From Microthyrium microscopicum (Eukaryota > Ascomycota > Dothideomycetes > Microthyriales > Microthyriaceae), in NCBI GenBank assembly GCA_010405405.1, contig MU004232.1, positions 887,481-951,480 of the forward strand: a stretch of DNA of 64,000 nt, given 5' to 3'. The notes under the pieces were generated by a model. It worked only from the letters and a program-made list of their open reading frames with translations, made no database searches and was not told the DNA's origin. Of this stretch, positions 32,746 through 44,946 are shown piece after piece. How positions within the stretch are numbered: the stretch's first letter is position 1; the number at the start of each line of letters is the position of its first letter. The translations under genes were made by a program, and so were the position numbers.

Positions 32746-35700
32746 TTCGCCCGCCCTTGTCGTTATATATACTCTTCTCTTTCTCGACGCAGGTGACTAT
32801 CTGCCAGAAACGCTCTTCCCTTCGCCTTTAGACGTTCTCTATCAAAGGCACACATCTTGTGCTGTCTCTTTATATATGCTCGGTGATTTCTGATAAGGTA
32901 TGGCGATGGATGGGCTTTTACAGTACGTATGAATGTTGAAGGCCTGATACTAGCGGCTAACGATTCTCTCTCCAGTCTCTTCATGCTAGGCTATCCGCAA
33001 TCAAGCCACGGTTCCAATGATTTGAGCTCGTCCGAATATGAACCTTCCATTACTATGGATAGTACTAAGAAAGGTTCCCCACCAACACAGCTAAGAATAC
33101 GTCTTCCCACAGGCACATACCGCGAGTCAACAAAGAGCGACCATGATAGGGAGTTTGAAGACTGGCCGATGTACCGTCGAAAATATGACAATTCCACATA
33201 CTCGCCCGCTGCACACATGGAGTGATCTTGTCGGACAGACGATGTCTCAGAAAGGTCAAATCTCAATTTGGGGGAGATCAAAAACCGCGAAGGTCTCTAT
33301 AGTGAATCTACCTCCACGACTCGCGGTCAACTTCGTCTGACCAGACTCGTCGGTGCCCACACCTCCGACTACTCCATGCTGTTCGTCGTGGTCACTATGC
33401 TACACAAAGACTACCATCTATGGGCAGTCGAAGAACGACCCATGAACCCGGTTGTGGCTGTAGTGTTCACGACAACAGGTGATGCCTGGGAGATTGTCGA
33501 AGGATGAGAAAAAATCCTTGTCAAACCAGAGAAAGATGATTATTTTGTCAGTCTGGCACCAAAACTCAATCGCCTTCTATCAGCCCATTCCAAGTGAGTT
33601 TGGGACCAAGACTCAGCAAATATGCCATCGCTGCGATGGCCCGGATGCGATGGACTTTTGCCTTCAACAACTCTGGACTACCCGGACGAGCAATTTCTGG
33701 TATTCTAAAGAGCAATTTTCATATATGATTAGCACACAACACGGGGCGACTTGAGGCAACTCGTTACAGTCAAAGGATCTCGAATCTGGTGCACGATTGG
33801 GATCCTTTTCGACCAAAGGAAAGATTTTGAGAGTGATTTTTGCGGTCAAGGTAGCACCCGTGGCTATCACCATCATCAATGGTGCTTGAGGCCGTTGAGA
33901 ATCACCGTAAATGGGCTGGCCTTGTTAGCAATGAATTTGACAATCAGACAATTGACCTCATCCACTACCTTGTCTGTCTTGACTCACGCAAAGATGAAAT
34001 GCTACATTTACTATCGCATACATAAGATCTTGAACAGGTTATGGAATGCTATAGTGCTTACAACAGTGCTTGTTAAGATGGTGTTTTGGCGGGCATGACG
34101 GCTCATAGGACAGACATCCCCATCGCTCGCTTTGATTTTCTCAAAGAGAAGTTAGCGGTGTGTCCTGAGCTTGACGACTTATGTAGTTGATGAATTGAAC
34201 ACAAGCAGTTTGTTTTGAATTCGTATTGGTCCATGTGCTTATGTGTATTGCTTCCAATAATTCGCTAGAAGTTTGAATGACTGATAAGTATCACGACACA
34301 CCTGGTACAAATTTCTACAATTATCTGCCGCCAGAATGTTGATTATCAGGACTGAGTAAGTACACCCAATAAGCTCGAATAGTTTGGTGAAGCTTTAGGT
34401 AGATCCTTACGCTTGTTTGACTGTCAAGACTGTCCAATCAAAGTACAATTGCAATATGACTGCCTTAAGGTTTTGCTGCCAGCCTGTTTTTAAAATCCGA
34501 CAACGTCTTTTCGTTTCTAAATCATGGCAAATCGTCTCCCATCCTGAAATATAGTTTATGCCAAGATAGCCTGTTTGGCAGTGGTTGAGCGACGTACCCA
34601 AGGTAACTTCGAGTCAAGCGGATCAGAGCATACCACTGGGACAGAAGTGGGACCTAAACTGCGACTTTTGTCTCGGCTGCCTATCTTTGGCCTGCAGATA
34701 ACCAAGGCGGTGCTGGTCTGCATGATGTGAAGACATGGTGACCTGGCCCTCGCACCGAGATTTTCAATATCACAATGTCCGAATGACTCAGTACGTCAGT
34801 TTCGGCGTGAACAGCAAGTGATTCAAACTTGTTGAGCCCTAGAACCAGTAAGGTCATGGTAGCTTCACTCAGCAGATAGTGACATCTGTCATTGTCAGAT
34901 TTGCTGCCATGCAACTGGGATACAGTTCTCCGCCTTCGGCATCCAAATTGGCAAGGTATTCGGTATGCCCGTTCCTTCACAGCCACGATTTGAGTACTAG
35001 GGGTGCTAATCTTAGTTTATGGATGGTCGTCATCGAATCCTTCCGCTTTGCGTATGTGCATGAACTCATGGCACCTGCGTAGGCAGTCTAACATCTCTAA
35101 TTATGGCTGTGTTGAGGAACTGCCTCTAGTGGAGCTGGCTTCATTTCCTACTCGTCCGAGAGAGATGAGGCTAGCCTCAAGACAATCGATCTATCGAATA
35201 GCAAGACAGAGGTAGAGCAGAATCAGTGAAGCGAAGTGTAGCGAACTATTCGAAGAAATGCAAGGCAGTTAGCGAGATCACAACGCCATTAATGCAAACC
35301 CTGTAACCCACTTTGGATCTAGTTACTTTTCAAATCAAATCCACGCGACAGAGATTGCCTTGTCCAATTGGTCCTGATGGGATACACAGACTGCGCCTTT
35401 ACCAAGACAGCAGATGCTAAAGAAGTATACGTTGTGGCGTCATAGCCTCGCAAGCTCTTCACAGTCATCCCCAACCTATCGATATATTCCTCCTCACACT
35501 TACTGGAGCAATGCGGGGAATCTTTTCAGAATGTGTGATATATGCAAAGGTGAAACTATTACAAGGCTCACATCCCGCAAAGCGTATATCACATATGCCC
35601 CAGTCAAAATAGGACACGCAACAAGGGTGCCAACAAAAGTCCATTCTGGGGCATTTTCTGGCATCTGAGATCGCTCCAAGCATAAAGCCGCCTTTTACCT

Positions 35701-38470
35701 CCAACTGTTGGTGGCGCTTTTGCCGTTGTCAGGTTCGGTGTGACCGCGCTGGCCACGTCCACAACAATGCTGTCTGAAGACCTCACTGACGACCAGCTCT
35801 CGCTAAAGTCCCTAAATTGAGAAATTGCAAATTGCCCAAATTCGGCATTTGGAACAAGAGCTGAATCCTACAGTAACCAAGTCGAGAAAGCTTGCCAAAA
35901 ATGGCGGACATTAGAATGCAATAAAAGTCACACAATTAGCCTCCTTTCACAATGCATTCAGCCAATCACAGGTACAGCTAAACCCTGCAAGGCTGAATAT
36001 TGCCTGTTTCGATACGCGCCGAGGCTGATATTGGTTGACGAAGGCCCTAAATTTTATCCAATCATTCTACGCCCATTTTTTCTAGTTCTTATATCCTACT
36101 GTCTCTCATTCAGCCTAATTCATGCGCATTGCTCAGCAAGAACCCCAACCACCCCGGAGAGTTCTGATTGACCCTTCTCCCGCGTCCATTTTAGCTTCAA
36201 GCCATGAGCCAATGTGGCGTTCCCACGTTCTTGGGTCATGGTGGCGCGCCATGGCAAGATAGCTCCCTCGGAACGTTGCGGGATTTCAATCCGATGCATT
36301 TGAAGGCTTCGTTCATTGGTGCGAAGATCCTCGGGCCCACTGAGACAGACGCAATCGAGTTAGGTTCTTGATGAATTCCAGCAGCATGGAAAATGAGGTT
36401 GTTTTGGTAGACGACACGATCGCTACACAGTCTACACTGGTCTTTTTTGAGCCGTGTGTTAGTGGTATTAGTGTCAATGCAGCCAATTTGGCGCGACGAG
36501 GCTGGCACAACTTCGACTTGAGTAGCCGCTTCTACCCAATGGGGGAAATATAGAAAGTGTTGAGGAATCAACCAAGCCACAATCTCGTTGTCTTGCAGGT
36601 AACTCCAGTCATGTGAATTTACCGCCCATAGACCAGAAAACCCGCGTATATTCGGACTCATGGGAGAAGTTAGGCCTGTAATCTAACTTTGCAAGGCGTC
36701 AACAAATTCCTGCTTCATTAACAACATCTTTTGCGAAAGGGGCATGCAGATTATATCAAGCGGATTCAATACTGAGCTCCAATAATCCGCGCGTATATTA
36801 ATGAAATGACACCATAATTTGTCGCGCGACTATACTCTGATCCTTTTGATTCGCTTGTAGGTTTACGTTGATCCAACTGCCCTTAAACTAGGAGTAACAA
36901 GACCGGGATGATGAATGCCATCAACGACACATCCTCGATCGTCCCCTGGGACCATGAAATATCCGTCCACTCATGGAACAGTTCATACTGTTATCGAGCA
37001 TGTTTACAGTCAACCTGTCATATTCTGATTCCTGGCAGCATGCGCCTTGCGTCCCAACCAAATGTGGTCACCATAGGCAACTCGTAGATTGAGGTACTAA
37101 TCTATTCTCTTTTACATAGGCTACTATTGGTGTGTAGCCTAGCGGTTCCTCCCGTAGAAGCAGTAACTCCTTGTCGCACAGAGATCAATCTCTCTCATCG
37201 GCCGCGGTGTCTAGACGCTTGGGCCGACTTTCCGGTCCTCTCTGAGTATGCAAACATCCGACGTGCAGCTGCCCTTGTCAGGTGAACAGCCATTCAACAT
37301 CTCGTGAGGCTGGCTCTGCATTCAAACTGGGCTGAGAACCCTCCACCCTGGTCCTTGACGTGGAGGTCAAGCTGTCGCCAATTGGCCTTGAGAAACAACT
37401 ACGAAGGATGATAGGATACATCCACCCTGATCGACGAATTTCACAAGGGTTAATAGGCGAAAAGAATCCTACGATCGACAAGCGAGTGATGTTCCCGACC
37501 GCGACAGACGTTGAGTGTGTGAGCTCTAAGCAACATACTCTACAAGCGTGCAAGTATCTTCTTTTCTCTTTCCGCAGCGTATATTGCGTGACCCATAGAA
37601 AAGTAGATTGCCCCCGGTTTTGTTTTAGGTCTTGGTGGCTGGAAAGAGGCTCATACTGTCGGAGCTTTTCCAACCGCGCGACAAAATAGGCCTTGTGCAT
37701 ATCTCCAGGCATTGGCTTCGAGGTGTCAAAGGGCAGGAGCCAGGTGCTGGTCAGGTTGCAGATTTCATATACGCATCCAATATTTAATAACTCAAAATTG
37801 AAAAGCTGGCGGTGATTGGCTTCCTTCATCCCCAACTAGAATGGTTTTATTCGAGCAGGGAAGCTGATAGCTTTAGTGACTGTATGCTAGCACGGACATG
37901 GAGGAAGCTGGCTGAAGATCGCAAAGCCACCATGAAAACACAGAGTTCGTGAGATCTCGAAGCCTTAGGCTAGGTAGGATGCTGGCCACTGCCTGTTGGT
38001 AGAGCTGGTATGTTGCACTTGTTCAGACATTGCAATATCGAGAATCCGCCCACATCATGACCGCCGAATCCTACGTATGAATTGTCGTAATCCAGAGATT
38101 ATCAGAGAACGATGAAGGAATTTTATGTATTAGCCTAATTTGTTTAGGCTCGTGTGATGTGCTAGATGTCTTAATATGCTACTCTATTGACAAGTGATCC
38201 ATTTGCGCCGCTCAAGCATTACGTATCACGAGTCCTATCCTATACTCATTTAATGCTTCATGTTATACATGTGTAATGAAAAATAGACAAAATAACGTTG
38301 CTATGCAACGTAGCCTGATAGACATGCCGGTAAAGACTGGTTTTGATGCAAACATGTATTATGCTGATAACGCTCGCTGTTGGCATCCTGAGATGTTACA
38401 AATTCGGGTATATTTAGATTGAATGAAAGTCATAACGTCGTTGAGATTCATCTTCGTGCGTTAAATATTG

Positions 38471-39771
38471 CTACGGAGATGGACTCGGCCCATTGCTGGT
38501 AATGAATTGTAGTTGTTTTGTTTTTGGTTCTGCTCCAGTGAATTGTGATTGACTTGTTTTTGGCTCTGAAGCCCGTAGTCTCCTCTTCTTGGTTTTTCGA
38601 TCTTCCTTCTGCGGGCGTGCAAAGTTCTGCTTGCATGACTTGTTCCAATGGCTAATAAATATTAGCCGAGTATCGCATAGTTGGAAGTGACCCTTCTTAC
38701 CGTCTCAGTGTGTCTTTACGTGGGAATTTCTGCCCACACAGCTCACAATTGAACTTCTTTTCGGGCGCGTGTTTCTGGTCACTTCATTAGCAGAAGTACA
38801 GCGTGATCAAGCACTGAACTTACCGATGACTGATGGCGAGTCAGGTCTGCTGTGCGATGGAAAGCTTCACCGCATCCGCAAACAAAGTCGCGCTCCTTCT
38901 TGGGCTGTTTGCTGCAGGACATCAACTGGTGTTGCTGCAAATTATGCTTTCTACTAAAGCGAACGAGACAGTCGGGGCATTGGGGACGTTCGCTGGGTAG
39001 TGTGTCCTTAGGCACCCTTTGCCGAACCCTTCTTGTATTTTCTTCCATGATGCGGTACTTCTGGGCAAACTCATCACCTTCGGGATGATTCAGCTCCGGT
39101 AGACTAGAAGGCCGTGGAGAAAATGCTTCTAGCTTGACCTCGGGCTCCTGTTTCTCGATGGATGGGTAAAGGTTGTGTGATGGTAATATCGGAGAGCTGA
39201 CGGTCGACAAGACCGCCGAATGAGTGCTTTGAGCTCGTGGGAACATGGGCATCGAATTTAAGGGTGGAGTGGGTGCCACAGAGTACCAGGGAAAGTCCAT
39301 TATTGAAGTTGCGGGTGTAGCTGTTAGCGATGGTTTGATGTCGACCAAAGTACCATGAACACTTTCAGGAGTGTCACATCGAGTAGAAACAGTTGTGCCA
39401 GGCGAGTATTGTAGGCCAGGGACTCCTTCAAGGCCAAAGGCGTTCTGCTGAAGCCCCATCGCAGGACTTCCCATGACATTGGACGGTTGATAGGGAGACG
39501 ACGTCCAGGTTGTTTGGTCTCCTATTGAGCCGGATCCTATATCGTCTTGCCACAATAACCCGTGATTTTGAAATATAGTGTCCCCGGAGGTTTGAAAGAG
39601 GCTTTCGAGAAAACTATCCGTTGTGTGCGGTGCCATAGGTCTCAACAAAGGCGACTCGTTCAGTGATAAACCGAGACCCGCAGATGTCACTGCAAGTAAT
39701 AGACTTGTCGCATCAGTCGTTGTACATATTTCAGAGTGGTCCTCTTCTTGACAAGAGAAAGGAGTATTCAT
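38471..39771 (-). CDS. C2H2-type zinc-finger transcription factor
   Basis: Three exons, 39771-38824, 38774-38701 and 38651-38471, give 400 aa. The first 240 residues are Ser/Pro/Thr-rich and probably an activation region. A basic linker (RRVRQRVPKDTLP) precedes three fingers: CPDCLVRFSRKHNLQQHQ..C, CGCGEAFHRTADLTRH..H, and CELCGQKFPRKDTLRRH..C. The third finger exists only after splicing exon 2 to exon 3; without the second intron (GTAAGA...ATTAG) the frame stops right after LRR. The C-terminus is basic (KTKKRRLR), a likely nuclear localisation signal, with two EPKT-type repeats. The target genes are unknown. A nuclear DNA-binding regulator is well supported. Confidence 0.88.
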
Positions 39772-41166
39772 TTTAGTGGTAAATGTAACCCAACGATAGT
39801 CAGGTACTCAACAAGGGGTACAATATAGCAATGAGGGGGCGCAAATGATGAAAGCGAGTGTGTATGCAAGACAGTGGGAGGGATGGAAGGTCGTTTAAGT
39901 CCTAAGAGGCCATGCAAATAAAAGAAGTGGAGGAAGTGGAGGGCAGAAATGGGCTTGCGGTATATAATCAGGTTCAAGATCAAAGGATTACCAGGTATAA
40001 GGGTGACGGCACAGTATATAGAGCCATGAGAGACGGAATGAGTGGTTAGGAAGAGTGTAGACAGTGCCTCGAAGTACCGAGTGGCACACAAGGCAGAATT
40101 ATGGCTTTTGCGGCAAGTACCTGAGCAAAACGCGACCCCAGGAACCATCATAGACTGGGATATTGTAGAGAAGCCAGAGTTTGGCCCAGGCTGCGCCTAC
40201 GTTCAGACAGGCCAGATGGTACCAGAAGGAAAAGCCTCCATCCGCCTTTCCCTCCATAGTCCCAAACGATATTCCCGCCTTCGCCATGAAGCCCGAAAGG
40301 GATTAGTGCATGTGGCTTCATGCACGGGTGAGAGCGCGCCAAATTGAAGCGCCAAAAGGATATCAGTCCGTCCCATCCCTGAAATTTCCAAATTGGCCGG
40401 ATGTCCAACAGTGAACTAGTTGGCTCTCTATGGCTGTCTGTGGCCCTAGTGTCGACAGTTTCAGCGAGCCTGGCCGAGTCTCTCTCTCCAATCTTTCACA
40501 CTATGAGCACTTCGAGGCTCCTGTAACCTGTTCTCATAATGCATCCCAGCGGATAGTCTGTACATCTGCATACTTGTCGCCTCCTATCACAGCCTGCTTA
40601 ATTTGTTGCTACTCCCTCTGCTCGGGGCGTCGTTGTCGATTGTACAGCGGTTCGTCTACATTGCGCGATCCTACAGCAACTTGTGAAGCAAATGAACTGC
40701 CTGCTTGTCCAGGCAGAAGAACCGAAACATGCTAAACATCAAGTTGCCTTTATGCTTTATGACTCTGGCTGGCATCACACTGCTGCGGGGTTAGGCTGCC
40801 CCCGTTGCTTCCCGCCCGTCCGGTACCCGTCAATCAAACTGTACACTGACTTGAGCAGTGCTCAGGATGCCCGTCCTTTACAGTTAATCAATTTACAGTC
40901 ATCACCTTACGGGGAATTGGTCCCGCGGTGACAGACTATACGGAGTACAGAAAGCAATAACTGTAAGATGCTAGCATACAGGTTCTTCCTCGTCCGGACT
41001 GCACTAATGCCGAGTACGCTAAGCAGTTCGATGCACGTTCAAATGACTGCGTTGTCACTGTGGTTAAGATTAGACGCGCTTTGCAGATGGTGACACTATA
41101 ACAGCTCTGGTTGGAACCAAATTGAGACAGTGGTTTTCATTTGTCCTTGCGAATTCCCAACTCTTG
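39772..41166. other. intergenic, promoter side of the zinc-finger gene
   Basis: 1.4 kb without a supported gene. Frames at 39768-40151 and 40099-40408 lie in the presumed promoter/leader and have no family signal. Confidence 0.5.
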
Positions 41167-44100
41167 CTAGCTCTCACTTTCTTGACCCGTGATGTTTCCG
41201 TTTTGCTGTTCTGATAGCTTGTCTGTTAGCTGATCAACCTTGACCATGAGTTTCATGACAAGCGCCTTCAGATCTTCGTGGTCACTGGATATTGGACGAG
41301 TTCGCGCTTCTTCCTGAAATGCACTTGTTGACTCTCTGCCAAGCTCGACCGAGGCTTGACTTCGCGAAGCTCCTGGTTGCCGTGGGGTTCGCAATGTTAC
41401 CGGGCCATTTTTTTTGTTCAAGGTTAAAGAGGTAGTCGAGGGTCCTCTCAATGATGAACTAGTCACTGAATGACGTCCTCTGTTTTTTGCATCGATATAA
41501 CCGGCCAGACCTTCGTAAGCCCAGATGGCGCCAACAAATGGAGAATGAGTCACTTTCAAGAGGACAATTCTGGCCTTTCGAAGATGTTCTGTGGCGATTA
41601 GCAGTCGGAGTGGCCGTAAAAACAATGGAACGAGGTTCTATATTTTCCGGTCAGTGCGGAACCCATCAACTGAAGGCTGAGTTCTGCAAAATGCAAAGTG
41701 AATATGCTAGCTCTAGTAAATCTAGGAAACTAGATTTAAGCGCCCGATGTAGGCATCATGCAGCCAAAGCCCTGCTAATAAGGATTGAAGGAGCAACTGA
41801 GTGGCTGCTGGCTTTCGAATTTCTGTGCTAGGGCGGCTAGGTGGAGAAAAAGCAAAAAAAGCAACAAATGCACGCGACTTTTGCGACACAAGTTCACAAC
41901 GGTCCTTAGCGCATGCAGTATAGCCACAAATAGTCGAAACAAAACGGGAAAAAATTGTCGCACTTACCAGAGGTGGGAGATAATATGTGAGACGGTTGGA
42001 TGTCGAGGCTTCTAGTACGTAGACAGAATAGCTGGTCTGTTGGTATTTTCTCAAGCTTTTGTTAGAAAGGCAGACTTACATGAAAAGATACTCTTCTCGA
42101 GCATGTTCCAAGATCTGGCTATTGGTTAGCAAGGAAACCTGAATTTGGATTCACGCCAGCCGCTGCGCTTCAACGCATTGGCTGATATGAGGCACTTACT
42201 TTAGCCAGGCTTGTAGACAACAAGCTGATTAAGGATGTAATCAGGAGTATATTCGTCAAACATACGAAGATTAACTGTACAAGTCAGCATTTTCCCAACC
42301 AGCGCAGAAGGAAGCGTGAGCAGATTACCATCAGGGGCCAGCCCAGCAACGGGCTTCTGTTGTTGGCAGTGGTCAGTAGCAGTCAAAATCAGTTCACGGT
42401 GGGGTCCGCAGAATCGGCCAATAACGAATTACGGACAAAAGCTTACATGTCCTGGGCGACTTCCTATCAAAGTCAGCTCACGGAATCAAAGCTTAGATGA
42501 AATTACAGGGTGTGGCAACGTACAAAACCTAGATATGACGATCTAGACGGGGTTAGCTTTCGGATCGTTTCCGGTCAATGGATTTAGAGCACTAACCCGA
42601 AGAACACTTTGATCAGAATAACGGTCATTTGTCGAGCCGTGAAATTGTCTCGAGCCAGAAGCGTAAATGTCGTAAGAAACCCTGCATATAGTAATTAGCC
42701 CTTCCTTTGCGCCGTCAGTTGCTGCAAACTATACCGAGATATAGGATAAGAACCAGGCTCAGAAATTTCACAAAGTCTTTTGTCTAAGCGCGAATTAATT
42801 ACATTCTTGTGTTCAAGTTCGGCAAGGGCGATCTACCATTTCTCGAAGACATGGTATCTGAAAAGGGTCAGTGTTCATTATCTTCACTCAACAGGGGTAG
42901 TACCAAAGTCCCGAAGTAGGAATTCAAGCTCAATATCGAGAATATCCTAGTCAACTAATTAGCAGCGTATAAAACCTCGGCGCAACTTTTTATCGAGGAA
43001 AAAAGAAAAAAAAGGCAGGCTGTGTCTCGAAAGCAGCTAGCTCATGAATCCATCGGTGGATGGATCGCGTGGTTCTTCCTGAATCCTCCTCAGCTTACCT
43101 GGGAACTAGAAACAGCGCTGCGAGTGAGAGCACGTCGAATGAGGTCCCAATAATTTCATCAGACTGTTTTGCAAGCCCTAGGATTCCTGTCTCCTGGTTA
43201 GTAGAGATGGAATAATAATCCTCATACCCTTATTGTTCAATCCGACACTATGAAGATCTATAGCTGACAATTTTGAAGGTTTGCCTCGAGATAGCTGCAA
43301 TTTCTGTGCCACATTCGCAGGATGGATTGAACAATAACAACTTACTAAGGATGAAGAATGCAAGGCCAATTATGACCGTGCCCAAATCCCATAGACTCCA
43401 AAAGTCGGTGGAATAAAAGGCTTGTCCCGCATCGCGATATTCTCCAACTAAGATGCTATCAGTCTTTAATATAATGATGTTGCAAGCGCAATCTTACATT
43501 CATCATATGCGAATCCAGCGATCCAGATGTAGAGGAGTATCTCTACCGGCGTGATCGAATGAAACGCCCTCGAACGGTCGTCCGATATCCCAGGAGTCTG
43601 GCCTGGCGCAGGGCCAGAAGGAGCAGAAGGAGGCCGTCGGCCACTTCGCTGAATCGGTACTAGAACAGCATAATAGAGAGCCAGGAACGACATGAAGAAG
43701 ACAGCCTCAAAGAACTTCAGGTACCGTGGCACCCTCAAGCGACAGAATGGATCCGCTTTCCTGGCCAATATTAATCTCAATTTCGAAACCCGATGAAAGA
43801 ACCATTGGTATGATGATGGGGATAGTGGGCAGAGTTTTACCGTTTGTTGTATACTTTGGCCTCTTTTATTGAATCAACGCTCATGGATTCCCAAAAGACA
43901 ATGTCACCTCGCCAGATTTTCTCGATGAGCTTTTGTACAACCCTCTGGCTCAAAAACTTTTTGGCCCCCGCAACCGTCGCAATTTCCAAGGCATTTAAAC
44001 GATCGAAATAGATGGCGAACTCCTTGTTACGTGCGTGGGTGGCCGTGTCAGCTTCCTCTTGCGTAGAGTTGAATAGATCCGAGACACTATCAAAGCGAAG

Positions 44101-44652
44101 AGAGATCGGACGAGGTCTGTTCTTCAAGCTTTGCGAGCCTGTTTGTCGATGTCCTGGGATGTATTGAGTAGGCTCTGGACTTCTACGCCGGTCCTGCTCG
44201 TGCGGAGTAGAAAGTAAGTGCTGCTCTTCATCATCGCCACGGAGGTTCGGTGTAGTGGTAGGATCATCCACTAAATTGAGTTCTTCCAAGAGGCAATCGA
44301 TAGCTTCCCATTCTGAGAGCTGAAGGACATAGCGCCAAGCAACAAATTCACAAGCATAACCCCTGGCTAGATTGACTCCCGGCTCGTCGTCGGTCTGCAT
44401 ATTAGGATAGTAACTTCGCAGAGCCAGGAGTGCTGCTACCACGTGCTTGTGCTGAACTTCGTCGGCTAAATGGTGAATCAGTTTGGTGAGCAGCTTGAAT
44501 CGAGTTTGTGATCGAAAGTCATCAAACACCGCTGGCGACGTGATGGCATCCTGGATGTATGTAGACAATTTCGCGATGATGTCAGGAAATGTATGCGAGC
44601 TGACGATACGTGGAAGATCCAGATCGACCTCTCCCATTGATGGCAAGGCCAT
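41167..44652 (-). CDS. YVC1: vacuolar TRP-type calcium channel (Yvc1)
   Basis: Cation channel of the vacuolar membrane that releases Ca2+ on osmotic or mechanical stimulation. Fifteen exons reconstruct 723 aa in one frame: 44652-43841, 43760-43498, 43447-43346, 43186-43099, 42946-42904, 42857-42837, 42783-42735, 42681-42597, 42542-42524, 42463-42447, 42356-42329, 42274-42200, 42114-42080, 42031-41968 and 41637-41167. Cytosolic N-domain (IIAKLSTYIQDAI; WESMSVDSIKEAKVYNKR), then membrane helices (FFEAVFFMSFLALYYAVLV; LWDLGTVIIGLAFFIL; LAALFLVPR). The pore region includes FLTTFTLLARDNFT, IKVFFGSSYLGF and LIFVCLTNILLITSLIS, followed by EHAREEYLF and YSVYVLEASTSNRLTYYLPPL. The C-terminus is Ser/Thr-rich with a short coiled coil. 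Exons of 17-28 nt and a 330-nt last intron are unusual here. Confidence 0.93.
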
Positions 44653-44700
44653 TGTCGAACTTGATTGATGGTGTGAAGTCGCTTGAGGTCGGCTGGGTTG

Positions 44701-44738
44701 GCGATATGCGACGACGTTGGCGATATGCGACGACGTTG
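44701..44738. repeat. exact 19-bp tandem duplication upstream of YVC1
   Basis: GCGATATGCGACGACGTTG occurs twice in a row about 50-90 bp upstream of the YVC1 ATG. A partial third copy (GCGATATGCGATACG) lies near 44813. Confidence 0.85.
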
Positions 44739-44857
44739 GAATTAGCTAGCGCGCTGAGACACTAGTTCCTGACAGTTCCTGTGAGCCACGCTCGTTTCCA
44801 CGCGTTAAATAAGCGATATGCGATACGGCAGCCGCGTCCACGAGTTCGCAGCCATGC

Positions 44858-44946
44858 CAAGCCGGGGCTGGGGCCATAACAAGCCGGGGCTGGAGCCATA
44901 GCAAGCCGGGGCTGGAGCCATAGCAACTAGCAAGCCGGGGCTGACG
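44858..44946. repeat. 22-bp GC-rich tandem repeat, about 3.7 copies
   Basis: Units of CAAGCCGGGGCTGGAGCCATAG at 44858, 44880 and 44902 (first copy with two changes), then a 7-nt spacer and a partial fourth copy at 44931. Each unit contains the palindrome AGCC-GGGG-CT / AGCCCCGGCTT. Confidence 0.9.

Larger units (their letters stand above)
30628..38470. other. 7.8-kb gene desert with degenerate coding-like fragments
   Basis: No intact gene found. Between about 32190 and 34100 the + strand carries coding-like pieces that pass from frame to frame (for example a segment reading SNYGDIVIRFNQYPRARG near 32500, vaguely BTB-like, and an acidic repeat near 32650), preceded by a TATA box at 32128. These suggest a decayed gene of unknown family. 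Minus-strand frames at 36236-36661 and 37278-37835 have no recognised family. The remaining sequence looks like ordinary non-coding DNA. Confidence 0.45.

Noticed and set aside
36236-36661. 141-codon minus frame with several Cys/His
   Set aside because: No recognised domain, no splice context or promoter support, and it lies in the desert with other chance frames.
37126-37215. Sequence with tRNA-like words (TAGCCTAGCGGTTCC)
   Set aside because: No B box or foldable cloverleaf could be traced.
37278-37835. 185-codon minus frame
   Set aside because: Begins with a non-ATG codon, amino-acid pattern unlike known proteins; probably chance.
39768-40151. 127-codon minus frame upstream of the zinc-finger gene
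   Set aside because: Lies in the promoter/leader of that gene and has no family signal.
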